From contig JAPTYO010000008.1 of the NCBI GenBank assembly GCA_036873135.1, positions 27,678,761-27,742,760 of the forward strand: a stretch of 64,000 nucleotides of DNA, given 5' to 3'. The position numbers were made by a program, and so were the translations under genes. The notes beneath the pieces were generated by a model. The model was not told where the DNA came from and did no database searches. It was given only the letters and a program-made list of their open reading frames with translations. Origin of the DNA: Clarkia xantiana subsp. parviflora. Its lineage: Eukaryota > Streptophyta > Magnoliopsida > Myrtales > Onagraceae. Numbering within the stretch: the stretch's first letter is position 1; each line of letters starts with the position of its first letter. Positions 44,162 through 55,322 of the stretch are shown one piece after another.

Positions 44162-46875
44162 GCTTAAGCTTGGTCCTTGTCGACAACATCGGCAGCAGGT
44201 GGGTCCGCAGAGTCGGTAGCGGAAGGTTCCACAGGGTTGGCCACGGGAGGATCGACTATCGGGGCATCCGCACTTGGAAGCTCAGAGGCGTCTTCGACAA
44301 TTACGGGGGGTACTCCCACCATCACTCTCCTCGGAAAGATCAAAATACTTCTTCGCAAAGGGAGCGAGGGAAGGAGACTTGTCAAAGTTGATGGCGTCGC
44401 CATACTCCAGGTGGAGCTCCTCAACCGCGTTGAAAAGAGTGTTCTCCACCTCCGCGCCGAAGAATTTCATAGCGTCGGCCTGGAAGTCCCCAGACCTCCG
44501 ATAATCCTCCCGGCCCTTTGCCTCCGCCTCGACCAGCTGCGTAGGAAAGCCCACGATCTGCTCCTCCAAAACCTTCTTCTCGAGGACCAGTTTGTCCTCA
44601 GCAGCCTTCTTCTCCTGGACCAGCTTGTCCACAGCCGCCTGCCGCTCCTACCGCTCTTGCCTCAAGAGCCCCTCGAAGTCCCCGACCTGCTTCTGGAGGT
44701 CCCGAACCTTCTGATCGAGGACAGCCTGCTCCTTGACAAGCTTTCCCCGCGAAGACTGGGAGGCCTTAAGATCCTCCTTGAGCTGGTCGAGGGCTGCTCG
44801 ATCCCGCTCCCGGGATTCATCATATGCGATTATGTATCCAAGAAGACGGTTGAAGTCCCCGAGCTCCTACAATAAGAAAAAAAAAAGTGTGTTAATAGAC
44901 AAACAACCCGATTTATCATTGAAAAGGGAGAAGCAGAGTCTTACCTCTATACGGCGCATGGACATCTCTCTGACATCCCGATGCATGGCCGTCCGATTGA
45001 GGGAAATCGGATACCGCAGCAGGATCGAGCCTGCCAGCAGATGTAGGGCCAGGTCCTGGTGCTGCTCCCCTTGTGTAAGCGGAACTCCTTGCAGCGTTTG
45101 GATGGGAGTCCAGGGGGCATTCGCTTGTGAAGGGTTGAAGGGCCTATAGAAATTCCTATCAAGAGCAACAGGAAGAGGAGGACGATACGTGGAGGGGCAT
45201 GCCTCCGTCTCGGCCCGAACGGGGGAAGGAGTGAAGTTATGGATGGGCGACGGCTGCCGCGGCTGCGGAGAAGATGAAGAAGGTGGCCCCTGAGGGGCTG
45301 GTTTCAGGGGGATTGCCCCGTCCTCCGACGATGACGAAGGGAACCACCCTCGTCAGTCTCCTCGGAGGAGTCCAAGGTTTCCACCCGACGAAACTGTTCG
45401 CCGGTCGGAGCCTTCTCCCCAGCTGAGGGAGGCGCCCCTGCTGAAGACGGTGCATCCGCGGAAGCTGCAGCACCCGATGGAACTCCCGAGCGACCTGCAC
45501 CTGGAGGACGAGAGGCTTCAGAAATGTAGTCAGGAAGTTCATCAGGATTCTTACACCAAATGATACGTCGGGAGACGTATTGATCCTTCCCGCGATAGTG
45601 GTAATAGCCCGCCTTCAAGACATGAGGAGTTTCGCCTCGAAGGATTCGTTTGACGTCAGCGATACGGGCCTCCTTAGTAGAAGAAATCAAATCCTTCGGG
45701 ACCATCCTCTTGTATGATTTAATAGCAAGTCGGAGCTTTTTACCTTCTTCAGCATTCTGGACGTCGAAGAGCTGGTCCAGATCCACCCGCTTCCGCTTGG
45801 GCTGCTCCACGGAAGGAGACCCCGACTGAGCAGCGGCCTTCTTTGCGGATTTCCTCTTCCGCGAGGGGCGGACAGCATCAGTCTCCCCCTGCTTAAGAAA
45901 TAGATCGGTCAGCACAGATACCTTCTTGGCTGCAAACAGTAAACGAAGAAGAGTTAGAAGTTTACCCAAGGGACCATATTAGAAGGGCCGTCGAAGAGAT
46001 GCCCCCCAGAGATAATATCGAGGAGTCGGATCCCGGCGTTCACCAGGTCCCGCTCCACGAGGGAATTGGCGTCGAGGGGAGTGTAGGACTCCCCCTATCG
46101 ATAAAGCTGGATGAGTTGAAGAGTTTCGAAATCTTCATCGGAATAAGTGTGGAAGGCAGGCGGGGAATCTGCTGTCACCTCCCATCGGGGCCAGGGGATC
46201 GAAGAGTGTCGGATGAAGAAGTAGCTCCTCTTCCAACCACTGTTGTCGGACCCCGTGTCAACCAGGAGTCCCCGACCCTTGACCACCTTCCAGGTGTCAT
46301 TGGTCCAGCTACACCGTGCAAGCTGCTGCTTACTCCACTTGGGCATCCGAGGATAGAAGGCGCAAACCCCCGCCTCGTTGCACTTCATCCCATAGAAGGT
46401 TCTGAAGAGCTGGAGGCTGTAGACCCACTTCTGTCGGAAGCAGAGAACCTGGAAGGCGTTCCATAGGCGGATGGCATGGGGAGAGAAGGTAGTTGGATGC
46501 GTTTTGTAATGCTGGCACATCTCGACCAGATTACCACAGAAGGGGAATCTGATCCCCGCTGATACTTGCCCCGTAGAGACAAATACCTCCCCTTTTCAGG
46601 GACGAGTAACCTCAGGGTTACCCGAGGGGCGAGGCCAAGGATACGGGAAACGGGGTTCCTAAGTAGAAGTGATACACCCCTCTCGGAGGGCTGCATCGTA
46701 GGCAGTATTGGAAATTTCATTCAGAGCATAATCAAAATTAAAAGGTTTTCTCCCCTCAGAGCTGGACCCGCTGTCTGAAAAGCAACAATGGCAAGAAAAA
46801 CACAGTGGGATTCTTGGAAAGCTATAAATAAGGTAAAGACGAACAAGCAATGAAGGGAAAACCCTTACCAGACAT
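44162..46875 (-). pseudogene. Spliced antisense gene of element C (unknown function)
   Basis: On the strand opposite element C's genes, a gene reads from an ATG at 46875 (ATGTCTG|GTAAGG) toward 44162. It continues at an exon starting ACAGCGGGTCC near 46779. The middle region includes CQHYKTHPTTFSPHAIRLWN and QLFRTFYGMKCNEAGVCAFY. A Lys/Arg-rich exon from 45929 (TTTGCAG|CC) reads RPSRKRKSAKKAAAQ, then VDLDQLFDVQNAEEGKKLRL. The final exon (44866-44162), after an intron at 44867-44944, is a coiled coil (EKKAAEDKLVLEKKVLEEQ) with an acidic tail. Frames are broken by stops and shifts, for example near 46095 and 46660, so it is decayed. The N-terminal part resembles antisense ORFs of other plant Tat elements from memory; I cannot name a function. 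Confidence 0.62.
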
Positions 46876-47425
46876 GATGAAGTGGAAGTTGAGGGAATGA
46901 ACTGGGCGTCGCCGGAAAGATGATCGGAGGAACTCCAAGACCTTCGGAATTACAGAGCTTGAATTCGCAGAGAAATTGCAGAGAGCTTTTGAGAATTCGG
47001 AAACGGTAAAAGTTAAACTGTGACCATGGCTAGGGTTTTATAGGCGAAGAAGACAGTTGAAGGGACACTTCGATCCGAGTCGTCGAAGTCGAAGAGTTTT
47101 AATCTGGACCGTTAAGATGAAACGTGCAGAAGGACAACAGGCGTAATGATGAGACGGCCTGAAAAGCACTTTTCAGAAAAGAACAGGCGCGAAAAATCAT
47201 GCACGAGGGCTGAAAACGTCGCTTCACTATCTACTGCATTTAATGAACTGGGGAACCGAGGAGACCCCTGGGATTTGGCAGTTATCTACACAACACTGAG
47301 GAAACGTGAAGGAGAAGACTAGTACCGAGTGACCATGTCAAGGGAAAGATCCCCGATTCCAATATTGGGAGGTCGGGAGTTGGAAGACACGACGAACTAA
47401 AAGTCCCTCATGTCTTGGGGGCAAA
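46876..47425. other. Element C pre-LTR region (antisense promoter side) and PPT
   Basis: About 550 bp lie between the antisense start codon and the 3' LTR. This is the likely promoter and 5' UTR of the antisense gene. The polypurine tract TTGGGGGCAAA is at 47415-47425. No other frame is seen. Confidence 0.6.
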
Positions 47426-48141
47426 TGATGGGTTCGACTACAGCCGTCAGGCCCTTTAACGGTGAGGAAACGGCAAACAGGCCCACCAGGCCCCGAATGA
47501 AGGTCAAGATGACCTAGGAGAAGGGTCCCGACGAAGGGAGTCCCGATGATGAAAGGTTCCGACAGAGTCGGCCCCGACAGATGAGCTGGAAGCTCCCGAT
47601 GAGAAGTTTTTAAGTAGGCCCCGATGACGAATCCCTGAGAACGATTGGCCCTGTCACGATGACGAGGGGCCCCGAGCGGTGACACAATGAGATAACTCTG
47701 GAGTCCCCGACGGGAGTCGGGACTCGTTACCAGAGGATAAGGCCAAGATACGCGGGGCGTGGCCGAGATACGCGGAACATGGTTAAGATACACGGTGCGT
47801 GGCCGAGATACGCGGGGCGTGGCCGAGATAAGCGAGATCATGGCCTAGATAGGCGGGATCACATCCGAGATACGCGGGATACGGGCTAACCACCCTCAAC
47901 GGTTCACCAGGTACCTGAGGCATCTCTTCGCCTATAAAAGGGCAAGAGGTACCTCATAACACTTACGTTGAAATACATTACTTGAGATTACTGCTTGCCA
48001 GTCCGTACGAGTATACTCATTTAAGCATCGGAGAGGGATTCTGGGTCACCGCCCGTTCTATCCCCTCTTGCAAGATTACGTGGAGCAAAGGAGCTAGGAT
48101 CACCGTCAAAGTCCGTACCGGAGTTCCACCGTGATCCAACA
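47426..48141 (+). repeat. Element C 3' LTR, 716 bp
   Basis: Matches 36884-37596 with about 13 substitutions and two small indels, roughly 2 percent. It ends CCAACA, followed by the TSD GACCC and the remainder of solo LTR D. Confidence 0.92.
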
Positions 48142-48710
48142 GACCCCAGTCCATATCTTTCCCGCGCGAGATCCCGATCTTCTGTTGTTCTCTACCATCA
48201 CCCGAAGCTTTAATCATCGACTTAGTATTAACTAGTGAGGTCTACTCATTTTCTTTTTATATATAATAATAATAATATATGCAAATAATGTTTGGTAGGT
48301 TTTGGTTTTGGTTTTATCTTTATTTTGTCTTTTCTTATAATAGTAACTTCCCTGAGTTGCAGAGAACTTCATATGTTTCATCGATTGTTTAAGATGCTTA
48401 ATTAAAGATTAATCTAATAGTCAGTTTAAAGTTACCGGTCACTAACATGTATGGTTTTTTTTTATATATTTAATTTTGTGGCAATTTGTGAATTGAGTAC
48501 CGAAATGACGTAATTAAAAATTGTTTTTAATTCGTAATAGAACTCCCGAACTCTAATTTCTAATCGTAGACCGATTTAATACCTAGGTGGTTAATTCGTT
48601 ATTCACGTAATTTAGGATTCTAGTTAGCCTTTTAATTAACTAGTGGCGACTCAATTAAAAATCCACGTTTTCAAAACGTAATTCGTCATAGGTTAGATTT
48701 AGGTCTGACA

Positions 48711-49036
48711 ACGGCATATAAGTTGATTGTGCACATAGCTCAAAGGCTTTGTGTTGTCGGCACCTTCTTGAGATAGATGCCAATTAATGAGTGGAGTAAT
48801 AAACTCCTTGTTGGTGTAGATAATAGTTGTTGTAGTTACTTTGTTTTGCTTCCAAGTAACGTACATAGAGTAGTGATGTTCCTACGAAGATAGAACAACT
48901 TCATTAGGTTCATGAGATTATTACAAAGATGCCGCTTTATATGAGAGAGTGGACTTTTCAACAAGTAGATGCGTTATGGAAATAAGAACAAAAGGGCTTG
49001 ATACAACAGCTCCTTTTGTGATAGAAGATTATCTTT
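48711..49036. other. Element B region between solo LTR D and integrase
   Basis: Non-coding part of element B directly downstream (in element orientation) of its integrase stop. No repeat or frame is recognised. Confidence 0.5.
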
Positions 49037-50095
49037 TCATCCGTGAAATTTCTTCAAGTGTTCTCCACTGAATGTGTTTGTAGAGGCATTGCCATTTGTA
49101 TCTTCAAGGCGGTATGCATTGATGTATGGAATGGATATGACCTTGTAAGGGCCTTCCCATTTTGGAGACATCTTGTTGATTTGATCGAGATGTGAGAACT
49201 CATTCCTTCTCCACACCATTTCTCCGACATGGAATTGTCTTTCTTTCACTTTCCTGTTATAATATCTTGCGGTTATCAAACGCATTCGTGCCTGATTATG
49301 TTCGGAGTTACGCCTTTTTTCTTCAGCCAAGTCTAAGTCTAGACGCATGTCTACTTCGTTGGCTTGGGCGTTGAAATGGGTTGTGCGGTAGGATGAGACA
49401 GCAATTTCGATGGGAGCGACTGCTTCCATTCCATACACCAGACTGAATGGTGTTTCTCCAGTTGACTCCTTTGGAGTTGTTCGAAGTACCCACAGAACAC
49501 TGCTAAGCTCTTCTGCCCATCCTGCTTTTAATGCGTGCACTCTTTTCTTGAGACCGTCTAGGACGGTCTTGTTGGCGGCTTCGACTTGTCCGTTGGTTTG
49601 AGCATGGCGGACTGATGCGAAACGATGGTTAATGTTGAGTCTTTCGCAAAATGTTTGAAGCCTTGAGCTCTTGAATTGTGGTCCGTTGTCGCTGATTAGG
49701 ACCTTCGGAACTCCATATCGTGCGATGATATGATTTCGGATGAAGTCCATTATTTGTGCGTCGGTTGTTTGTGCCAATGCCTTTGCCTCGATCCACTTTG
49801 AAAAGTAATCGATTGCGACGACAATGTACTTGGTTTGGCCTTTTGACTTTGGAAGTGGACCCACCAAATCGATCCCCCATTGTGCGAATGGCCAGGAGCT
49901 TGCAATTGGGCTTAGCTCGGCGGCTGGTGCCGTGATACTTCTTGAATAAAGTTGGCAGGATTCGCATTCTGTGATCAAGTGCGTTGCTTGGTTCTTCATG
50001 GTTGGCCAATAGTATCCCAAGCTCAATGTCTTGCGTATTAGAGATCTTGCACCTTCATGGCAGGCTGCTTGGCCTTTATGCAAATCTTCTAACAC
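49037..50095 (-). pseudogene. Element B integrase
   Basis: Open for about 352 codons. The HHCC head is HEGARSLIRK...CESCQLYSRS. The core motifs are WGIDLVGPLPKSKGQ, VLISDNGPQF and HAQTNGQVEAANK (D-D-E). The C-terminal part is WRRNEFSHLDQINKMSPKWE. It is closely similar in layout to element C's integrase. The start at 50095 is a deletion junction: the previous frame ends in RT at LNPTK and integrase follows at once, so RNase H, the archaeal-type RNase H and part of RT are missing. Confidence 0.86.
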
Positions 50096-51710
50096 TTTGT
50101 TGGATTTAGGCGGACTTGATATTCGCGCATTCTTTTGAAGATTTTTCGCAAGTCGTCGACATGGTTGCGCCTTTTGGTTGACTTCACGACCATGTCGTCC
50201 ACGTATGCCTCCATTTTGGTTCCGATTAGATCGCCAAAGATGGTATTGACCATTCGCTGGTATGTTGCTCCCGCATTGATTAGGCCGAATGGCATCACCG
50301 TGTAGTTGTATATTTCGCTATCTGCATAGAACGCAGTATGCGGTGCATCATCTTTGAACATCGGATCTGGCTGTATCCTGAGTATGCATCCATTACAGAC
50401 ATTAATTCATGACCGGCGGTGGCATCGACTAGTTGGTCGATTCTTGGGAGAGGATATGAATCCTTTGGGCATGCGTTGTTGAGATCTCTGTAATCGATGC
50501 ACATTCTTAACTTGCCACTTGATTTAGGAACCAACACCAGGTTTGCTACCCATGTTTGGTATCTTGATTCTTCGATGAATCCTGCGTCAAGCAGTTTTCC
50601 CACCTCTTCTCTGATTGCCAGTTTCTTGTTGGCCCCGAGGGGTCGAAGTTTCTGGGCTATTGCTCGAGTTCCTGGCTTGATGTTGAGCTTATGGGAGATG
50701 ACGTCTGCGCTTATTCCGGGCATATCGATTGGTGACCATGCAAATAGCTCTTTGTACTCTTTGAGGAGTGCTGTGATTTCTATCACTTCATCTTCTGACA
50801 GGGATGCTCCAATTTGGACCATTCTGTCTGGCTCTTCAATCTTTATTTGTTTTAACTCTTCTACTGGGGCTGGTCGGGCACGGCCTTCTCTTGGATCATC
50901 ATCAATGATGGGCATGTCATTCTTGTCTGGCTTGACATTATTTTGGATTGCCACATTGTAACAATCCTTTGATAAAAATTGGTCTCCTTTGACTTCATCG
51001 ATTCCGGTTGCAGTTGGGAATTTGATCTTCTGGTGTGCCGTGGATGGCACCATTCCCCACGCATTCATGGTTGCGTATCCTAAGATACCATTGTATGCGT
51101 CAAGTTTTTGTACTACCATAAATGGTATTGCGATTTGGAGACGTGAGTTGCCTTCTCCCAGTATAACTGGCAGTGTTATGGACCCCAATGGGTAACTTGC
51201 ATCTTCCATGAATCCCACTAAGGGTGAGTTCATTCTGTTGACTTCCTTCTTTCTCCCCAGAGCTAGGATGACGTCTTTTGTGATAATGTTGGGCGAACTT
51301 CCTCCATCAACCAAGATACGCTTGATGTCCATGCCGTCAATTGTCATGGTTATGACTAAGGCGTCGTTATGCGGAAATGTTATATGCGTCTTGTCTTCTG
51401 AAGAAAAGCCAATGGCGTTTTCTAGGACAACGTTTCCTTGTTGACTGTCTCTGGGTTCATGGATCATCAGGGAAGCGTATATTTCTCTTTCGTATGATGT
51501 TTCTCCACCTGCTCCAAAGCCTCCATGTATCACGTGGATGCCTGGAAATTTTGGGCCGTGCTGTGCGGATGGCACACTGCTTACTGGCACGGGAGACATT
51601 ATGGACCTTTTAAGACGTCTAAAGCGCTTCCTGGTTTTTGATGGATTGGCCTTAGTGAGAGCGTTGTGATCACTCGTCATGACTTTGCGGTACGGTAGCT
51701 TTTTTGTTTG
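50089..51710 (-). pseudogene. Element B protease and reverse transcriptase, truncated
   Basis: Reading starts near the PBS with MTSDHNALTKANPSKTRKR, without gag. The region HVIHGGFGAGGETSYEREIY matches the segment before protease in element C. The protease is ILVDGGSSPNIIT. RT shows KLRMCIDYRDLNNACPKDSY and MDAYSGYSQI. A frameshift near 50340-50361 follows, and then DDAPHTAFYADSEIYNYTVM, FGLINAGATYQRMV and YVDDMVV. The frame ends at 50089, at the deletion junction with integrase. The open frame extends into the LTR (to 51872), but that part is not coding. Confidence 0.83.
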
Positions 51711-51730
51711 AATCACACAGACGGCGCCAA

Positions 51731-52528
51731 TGTTGCGTCCTGGATGAACTGGGTCGTGAGGACGTGTCTGTTCGTATGGTTGTGCGGGTTTTCGGGCGGT
51801 AACCCTTCGTCTGGAAGAGGTTTGGGCCACTGGCGAGTGTTCGGTTGACTCCCGTAAAGGTCTGTGTCTCAAAGCGTGGTTGTGTCTCAGAGGGGCGTCT
51901 GAGTCTCAGAAGGCGGTGGTCTGTGCACAAATCCGGATGTCTAGGCGACGATTCCTGCACAAAGGACCAGTGCTAGCACGGAGAGGGGGGGTGGTGCTAG
52001 CGGAGCCCTCTTCGAAGCTTAAGTCACTATAGGGCTAAAAGAGTAATTTCTAGAGAGAGAATATTTCTAGAGAGAAGTCAGAGCTCAAAATACCAAAGTT
52101 GGGCAAATGAGAGGATGTGTGAAAATGGATGGTCAAGGCCTCCTATTTATAGGCTTCCTTGGGACCGGACCCGGTTTTAAAGCGGTTTGATAACGGTTCA
52201 AAAACAAGCGGTAACCGTCATCCATATTGGTAATGTGTGAACTTGACTTCTCTACACGTAACGGTAATCGCGGAAACGGTAATCGCACGATACCCGCAAT
52301 GCAATCCGGACCTCGTCGAATTTGGGCAATTCGGCGAGGTCCGGATTGCAAGCAACCCGGACGTCCGGATTGCTTTGCGCAATCCGGAGGTCCGGCCCGG
52401 ACGCGCGTAAATGCGTTTCCGGACCGTTTTGACCCTTTGGGAGACGTTTTTCAAACCGAGATGTAATTTTGACGTGTTTACGAGGCCCGAAATATAAATA
52501 CGAACCCGAATTGGACATATATCCATCA
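51731..52528 (-). repeat. Element B right (5') LTR, 798 bp
   Basis: Starts TGTTGCGTCC and ends ATATCCATCA on the plus strand. Compared with 30778-31487 it carries about 90 extra bp near 52270-52390. That insert includes a 22-bp-stem hairpin at 52301-52349 (GCAATCCGGACCTCG and its complement) and a duplicated ACGGTAATCGC word. Confidence 0.9.
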
Positions 52529-52533
52529 GTATA

Positions 52534-53230
52534 CAGTCGGTCTACGATCAGAGATTCGAGTTCGGGAGTTCTAATACGAATTAAGAAAAGTTATTTTCTA
52601 ATTACGCCCTTTCGGTACTTAATTAACCTATTTGCCAATTTTAAAATTTAAATATGCGTTACGACTATACCCTAATGTGACCAAAATTTAAACTAATTTT
52701 TATACACAAGTTTTTATTAATGACATATTTAAACCTAAAAAGAAAAAAATTATTAAGCATCTAAAACTCCTAGTTTAAGTAATACAATTTTAACTACCTA
52801 ATTACATGTCATACACATATACACAAAAACATGGTATCTAATTAAATTTACATTTTAACTATCTAATTAACACAACATGATAATAATAATAAATAATAGA
52901 AAAAAACAAAAAAAAAACAAATTATTAAATAATAATAATAATATTAAATAAATAAATAAATAAAAATTAAATTACCTGCGCAGAACAGAACGATTAACAG
53001 AAGGGGGAGTTCCGGCAGGACACAACTCCGGCGACGGGCGGCTTCCACGGCGGCAGGATGGCCGGAATCAGCAACAGCGAAGGACCCAAAAATTTCGAGA
53101 AATATAATACTTTATTGTTGTCCAGCTTTTCTTGTGTGTGTTTACATAGACACTAGGGACTATTTATAGCTAACCTAGACCCAAAAATTAGGAAAAAATA
53201 TATTTTCTCTAATATGCACTCAATAAATCC

Positions 53231-53270
<40 letters not shown>

Positions 53271-53475
53271 TATGAATTTTGCCATAAATATATACTATAT
53301 ATTTTCTGATTAATTACATCATTTATTGCATATGTATTGTCCTAATTTAAACTGAGTCTATTTTTGGCAACCCCAATACCTTCCATATTTAAATATTTCC
53401 TTTTTTAAACGCGTTACACATAACATTTTTAATATGTTACATATGTGTCGCGCGTACCAAAATTAGGTGTTTACA
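52534..53475 (-). repeat. Element A right (5') LTR, second fragment
   Basis: Continues the LTR begun at 30642-30777, matching the left LTR from about 24556 to 25766. It lacks about 300 bp of the GC-rich block: CAGCGAAGGAC joins directly to CCAAAAATTTCGAG. It ends TTTACA at 53475, followed by the TSD GTGAG. Confidence 0.9.
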
Positions 53476-53480
53476 GTGAG

Positions 53481-55294
53481 CGTTGTCTTTTCGACGAGAT
53501 CATTTAAAGAAAGATCTTAGCATAACTCGGGCATGTTCCTCACCATGTCCATGCATGTTCCTCACCATCTCTATTTGGCATTGGCAATCTTTCTTTTTTT
53601 TTTACGACCTTCACAAACTATTATTTTCAAATTCATTAGCAAGTAAAGAAGTATCTGGTACATCATCCTAGCTATAAAATGAAGGAATTTATAGATAGAC
53701 AAACTTAGTTAATCTTTTCTGTATTAATCGTTCTTGGCGTATGAGAACTTACATTTAATATGTATGTGAGCTAATTCTATTTATTCACTACTTAGACAAA
53801 TAATTCTCGCTACTTATTTATATTATTAGTAAAAGAATTACTTGGCAAGATACATATGACAAGAAAAAGATATTTCAGCAGAACAACAGATACTCACTTC
53901 CTGTAGTCCAAAAAATCGCCATCCTTGTATTCTTTTAAGCTTCCCTTTGTTCTTATTCCTCTCTCAATGTGGAATCGAGTTGGGAATTGAACATTATTCT
54001 CCGATTATGAAAGCATCCACATTTGCATATGGATTACGACCACATTATCATGGCATTCAGAAGTCACAAATTTAGTCTATATCAAATATTCAAGCGGAAA
54101 ATACACATGTGTGATCTTAAATTGAAGTTGGAAAACAAAGAATCCAAAGCCCTCTGAAGAATACATCACAAATATAGGCAGTCCGAGGGGGATTCAAGGA
54201 TATTAATAGCCAATGAAACATGACTTAGGAAGTGATAATATATCACCGGTGAAAATGTTAATTCGTTGCCGGATGTAGAGCACTTGAAAGTAAATGGTCA
54301 CGAACCTAGTATCCATATAGGCACAGTTGGCTGATTGAATACACTAATTTTCCAATATCAATAGAAACTGATAAACCAACAAAAGTTCATGTCCACCTTC
54401 ATTGAATATAATTCATATAATGTCTCTACAATCAAGAATCCAGATAAAACCACAAGCAACACATGTCCATCAAAGAGGGAGACTGGCAATCTCTGTGGTG
54501 CTTTTTTTTTTTTTTTGCAAACTCTTGGCAAAGCTTTGGAACGGTTCCTTAACTATGACGGTTTTAGTGGTGAGACCCGTAGTAATGTTTATTAAGCGTG
54601 AGTTGTTACGGTTTGACTAAAAAAAAAACGTGAGTTGTTACAGTTGCGTTTCTCAGTGGATATGGTGTCTTTGACGATTGAGTGTGACCGTGTGAGGAAA
54701 ATGGTCTCTTGGTGAATATATGGTGTCTTTTGAGTGTAAGGAAAGTTGCAACTTTTATAATAGTATGGATAGAGATAGATAGAGATACTTCATAGCACCA
54801 TATTTTTGCTATTTTACTAATATGGATATCTTAATTGTAACAAAATAATTTTTTAATAAGTGTTATATTTTTTTAATTACATTAATAATTTATATTATAC
54901 AATTAATAATGTCAATTTCTAATGGAGTCACATTCAATAAAAGAATACGGAAAGTAAATAATATTAGCTTGATGTTTATGTTTGTGAAACATAGAAAAAA
55001 AAATCCATTTTTAGTTGAAGACAAATGTACTTCTCCCATTCGTTTTAAGGAATTTCTATGATAAAGATCATACTTTCTAAAAACCACATATTATAGATTT
55101 TACTAATTTGTTCTCTAAGTCATACTGATTTTTTATTCTAAAAAATAACGAAGATAAATCTATTTTTAAATCTATTCAAACTAATTTTGTAAGAAATTTA
55201 AACTATTTTTAAAGAAAATCCAAGGTTTATGTTTTTCATTTTTAAAAATATATTGTTTCCTTTTTTCAGTTACTTTTATTATTATGTATAAAAA
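53481..55294. other. AT-rich intergenic DNA right of the nest
   Basis: This continues the host sequence interrupted by element A. No gene or element is supported. T-runs occur near 53592 and 54507, and a GATAGAGATA run near 54767-54787. If the small frame at 24207 is a real exon, later exons could lie here, but I could not identify any. Confidence 0.5.
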
Positions 55295-55322
55295 CTAGAT
55301 AAAGAGCCCGCGCTATGCGCGG
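55295..55322 (-). mobile_element. Helitron-like 3' terminus
   Basis: On the minus strand a hairpin CCGCGC-ATA-GCGCGG (plus 55308-55322) is followed after 9 nt by CTAG and then T (55294). This is the standard Helitron 3' end layout. The body would extend to the right, through AT-rich DNA. No TC 5' end or Rep/helicase frame was found, so it would be a non-autonomous or truncated copy. Confidence 0.5.

Larger units (their letters stand above)
36884..48141 (+). mobile_element. Element C: Tat-like Ty3/gypsy retrotransposon, innermost
   Basis: LTRs lie at 36884-37596 and 47426-48141 (TGATGGGTTC...GTGATCCAACA), with the perfect TSD GACCC (36879-36883, 48142-48146). The PBS TTGGCGCCGTCTGTGGGAA follows the 5' LTR and a purine tract TTGGGGGCAAA precedes the 3' LTR. 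Order is gag, PR, RT, damaged RNase H, a second (archaeal-type) RNase H, integrase, minisatellites, then a large antisense gene. The second RNase H before integrase is the mark of the Tat lineage. LTRs differ by about a dozen substitutions and two small indels. The coding part has frameshifts, so the copy is not autonomous. Confidence 0.92.
35873..48710 (+). mobile_element. Element D: solo LTR of the A-LTR family, split by element C
   Basis: The left end TGTAAACACTCG (35873) and right end GGTCTGACA (48710) match the two ends of element A's LTR in the opposite orientation. The right part shares long blocks such as CACGTTTTCAAAACGTAATTC and AGGATTCTAGTTAGC. Flanks are GCGGC and ACGGC, a 5-bp TSD with one mismatch. 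Without element C it is about 1575 bp and has no interior, so it is a solo LTR left by LTR-LTR recombination. It lies inside element B and is diverged from A's copies. Confidence 0.8.
30778..52528 (-). mobile_element. Element B: defective Tat-like Ty3/gypsy retrotransposon
   Basis: LTRs lie at 30778-31487 and 51731-52528, with TSD GTATA (30773-30777, 52529-52533). Plus-strand LTRs start TGTTGCGTCC and end ATATCCATCA, so the element reads minus. The PBS TTGGCGCCGTCTGTG (complement of 51716-51730) abuts the right LTR. Minus-strand order is PR-RT, a deletion, integrase, solo-LTR insertion D, minisatellites, an antisense gene, then the 3' LTR. Gag is missing, as are the second half of RT and both RNase H domains. 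Assignment to the Tat group rests on similarity to element C, which has the diagnostic second RNase H. Confidence 0.88.
24415..53475 (-). mobile_element. Element A: Ty3/gypsy-like gag-only LTR retrotransposon (outer nest)
   Basis: LTRs start TGTCGGACC and end GTGTTTACA on the plus strand, so the element reads in minus (TGTAAACA...GGTCCGACA). The TSD is GTGAG at 24410-24414 and 53476-53480. Its left LTR is 24415-25766. Its right LTR is split by element B into 30642-30777 and 52534-53475. The PBS TTTGGCGACTCTGCTGGGGA (complement of 30621-30640) and a purine tract AAAGAGGGGCAAGC next to the left LTR fix the orientation. The 4.9-kb interior encodes gag only, with no protease, RT or integrase. That fits the non-autonomous TR-GAG class, which must borrow a polymerase. 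Confidence 0.9.
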
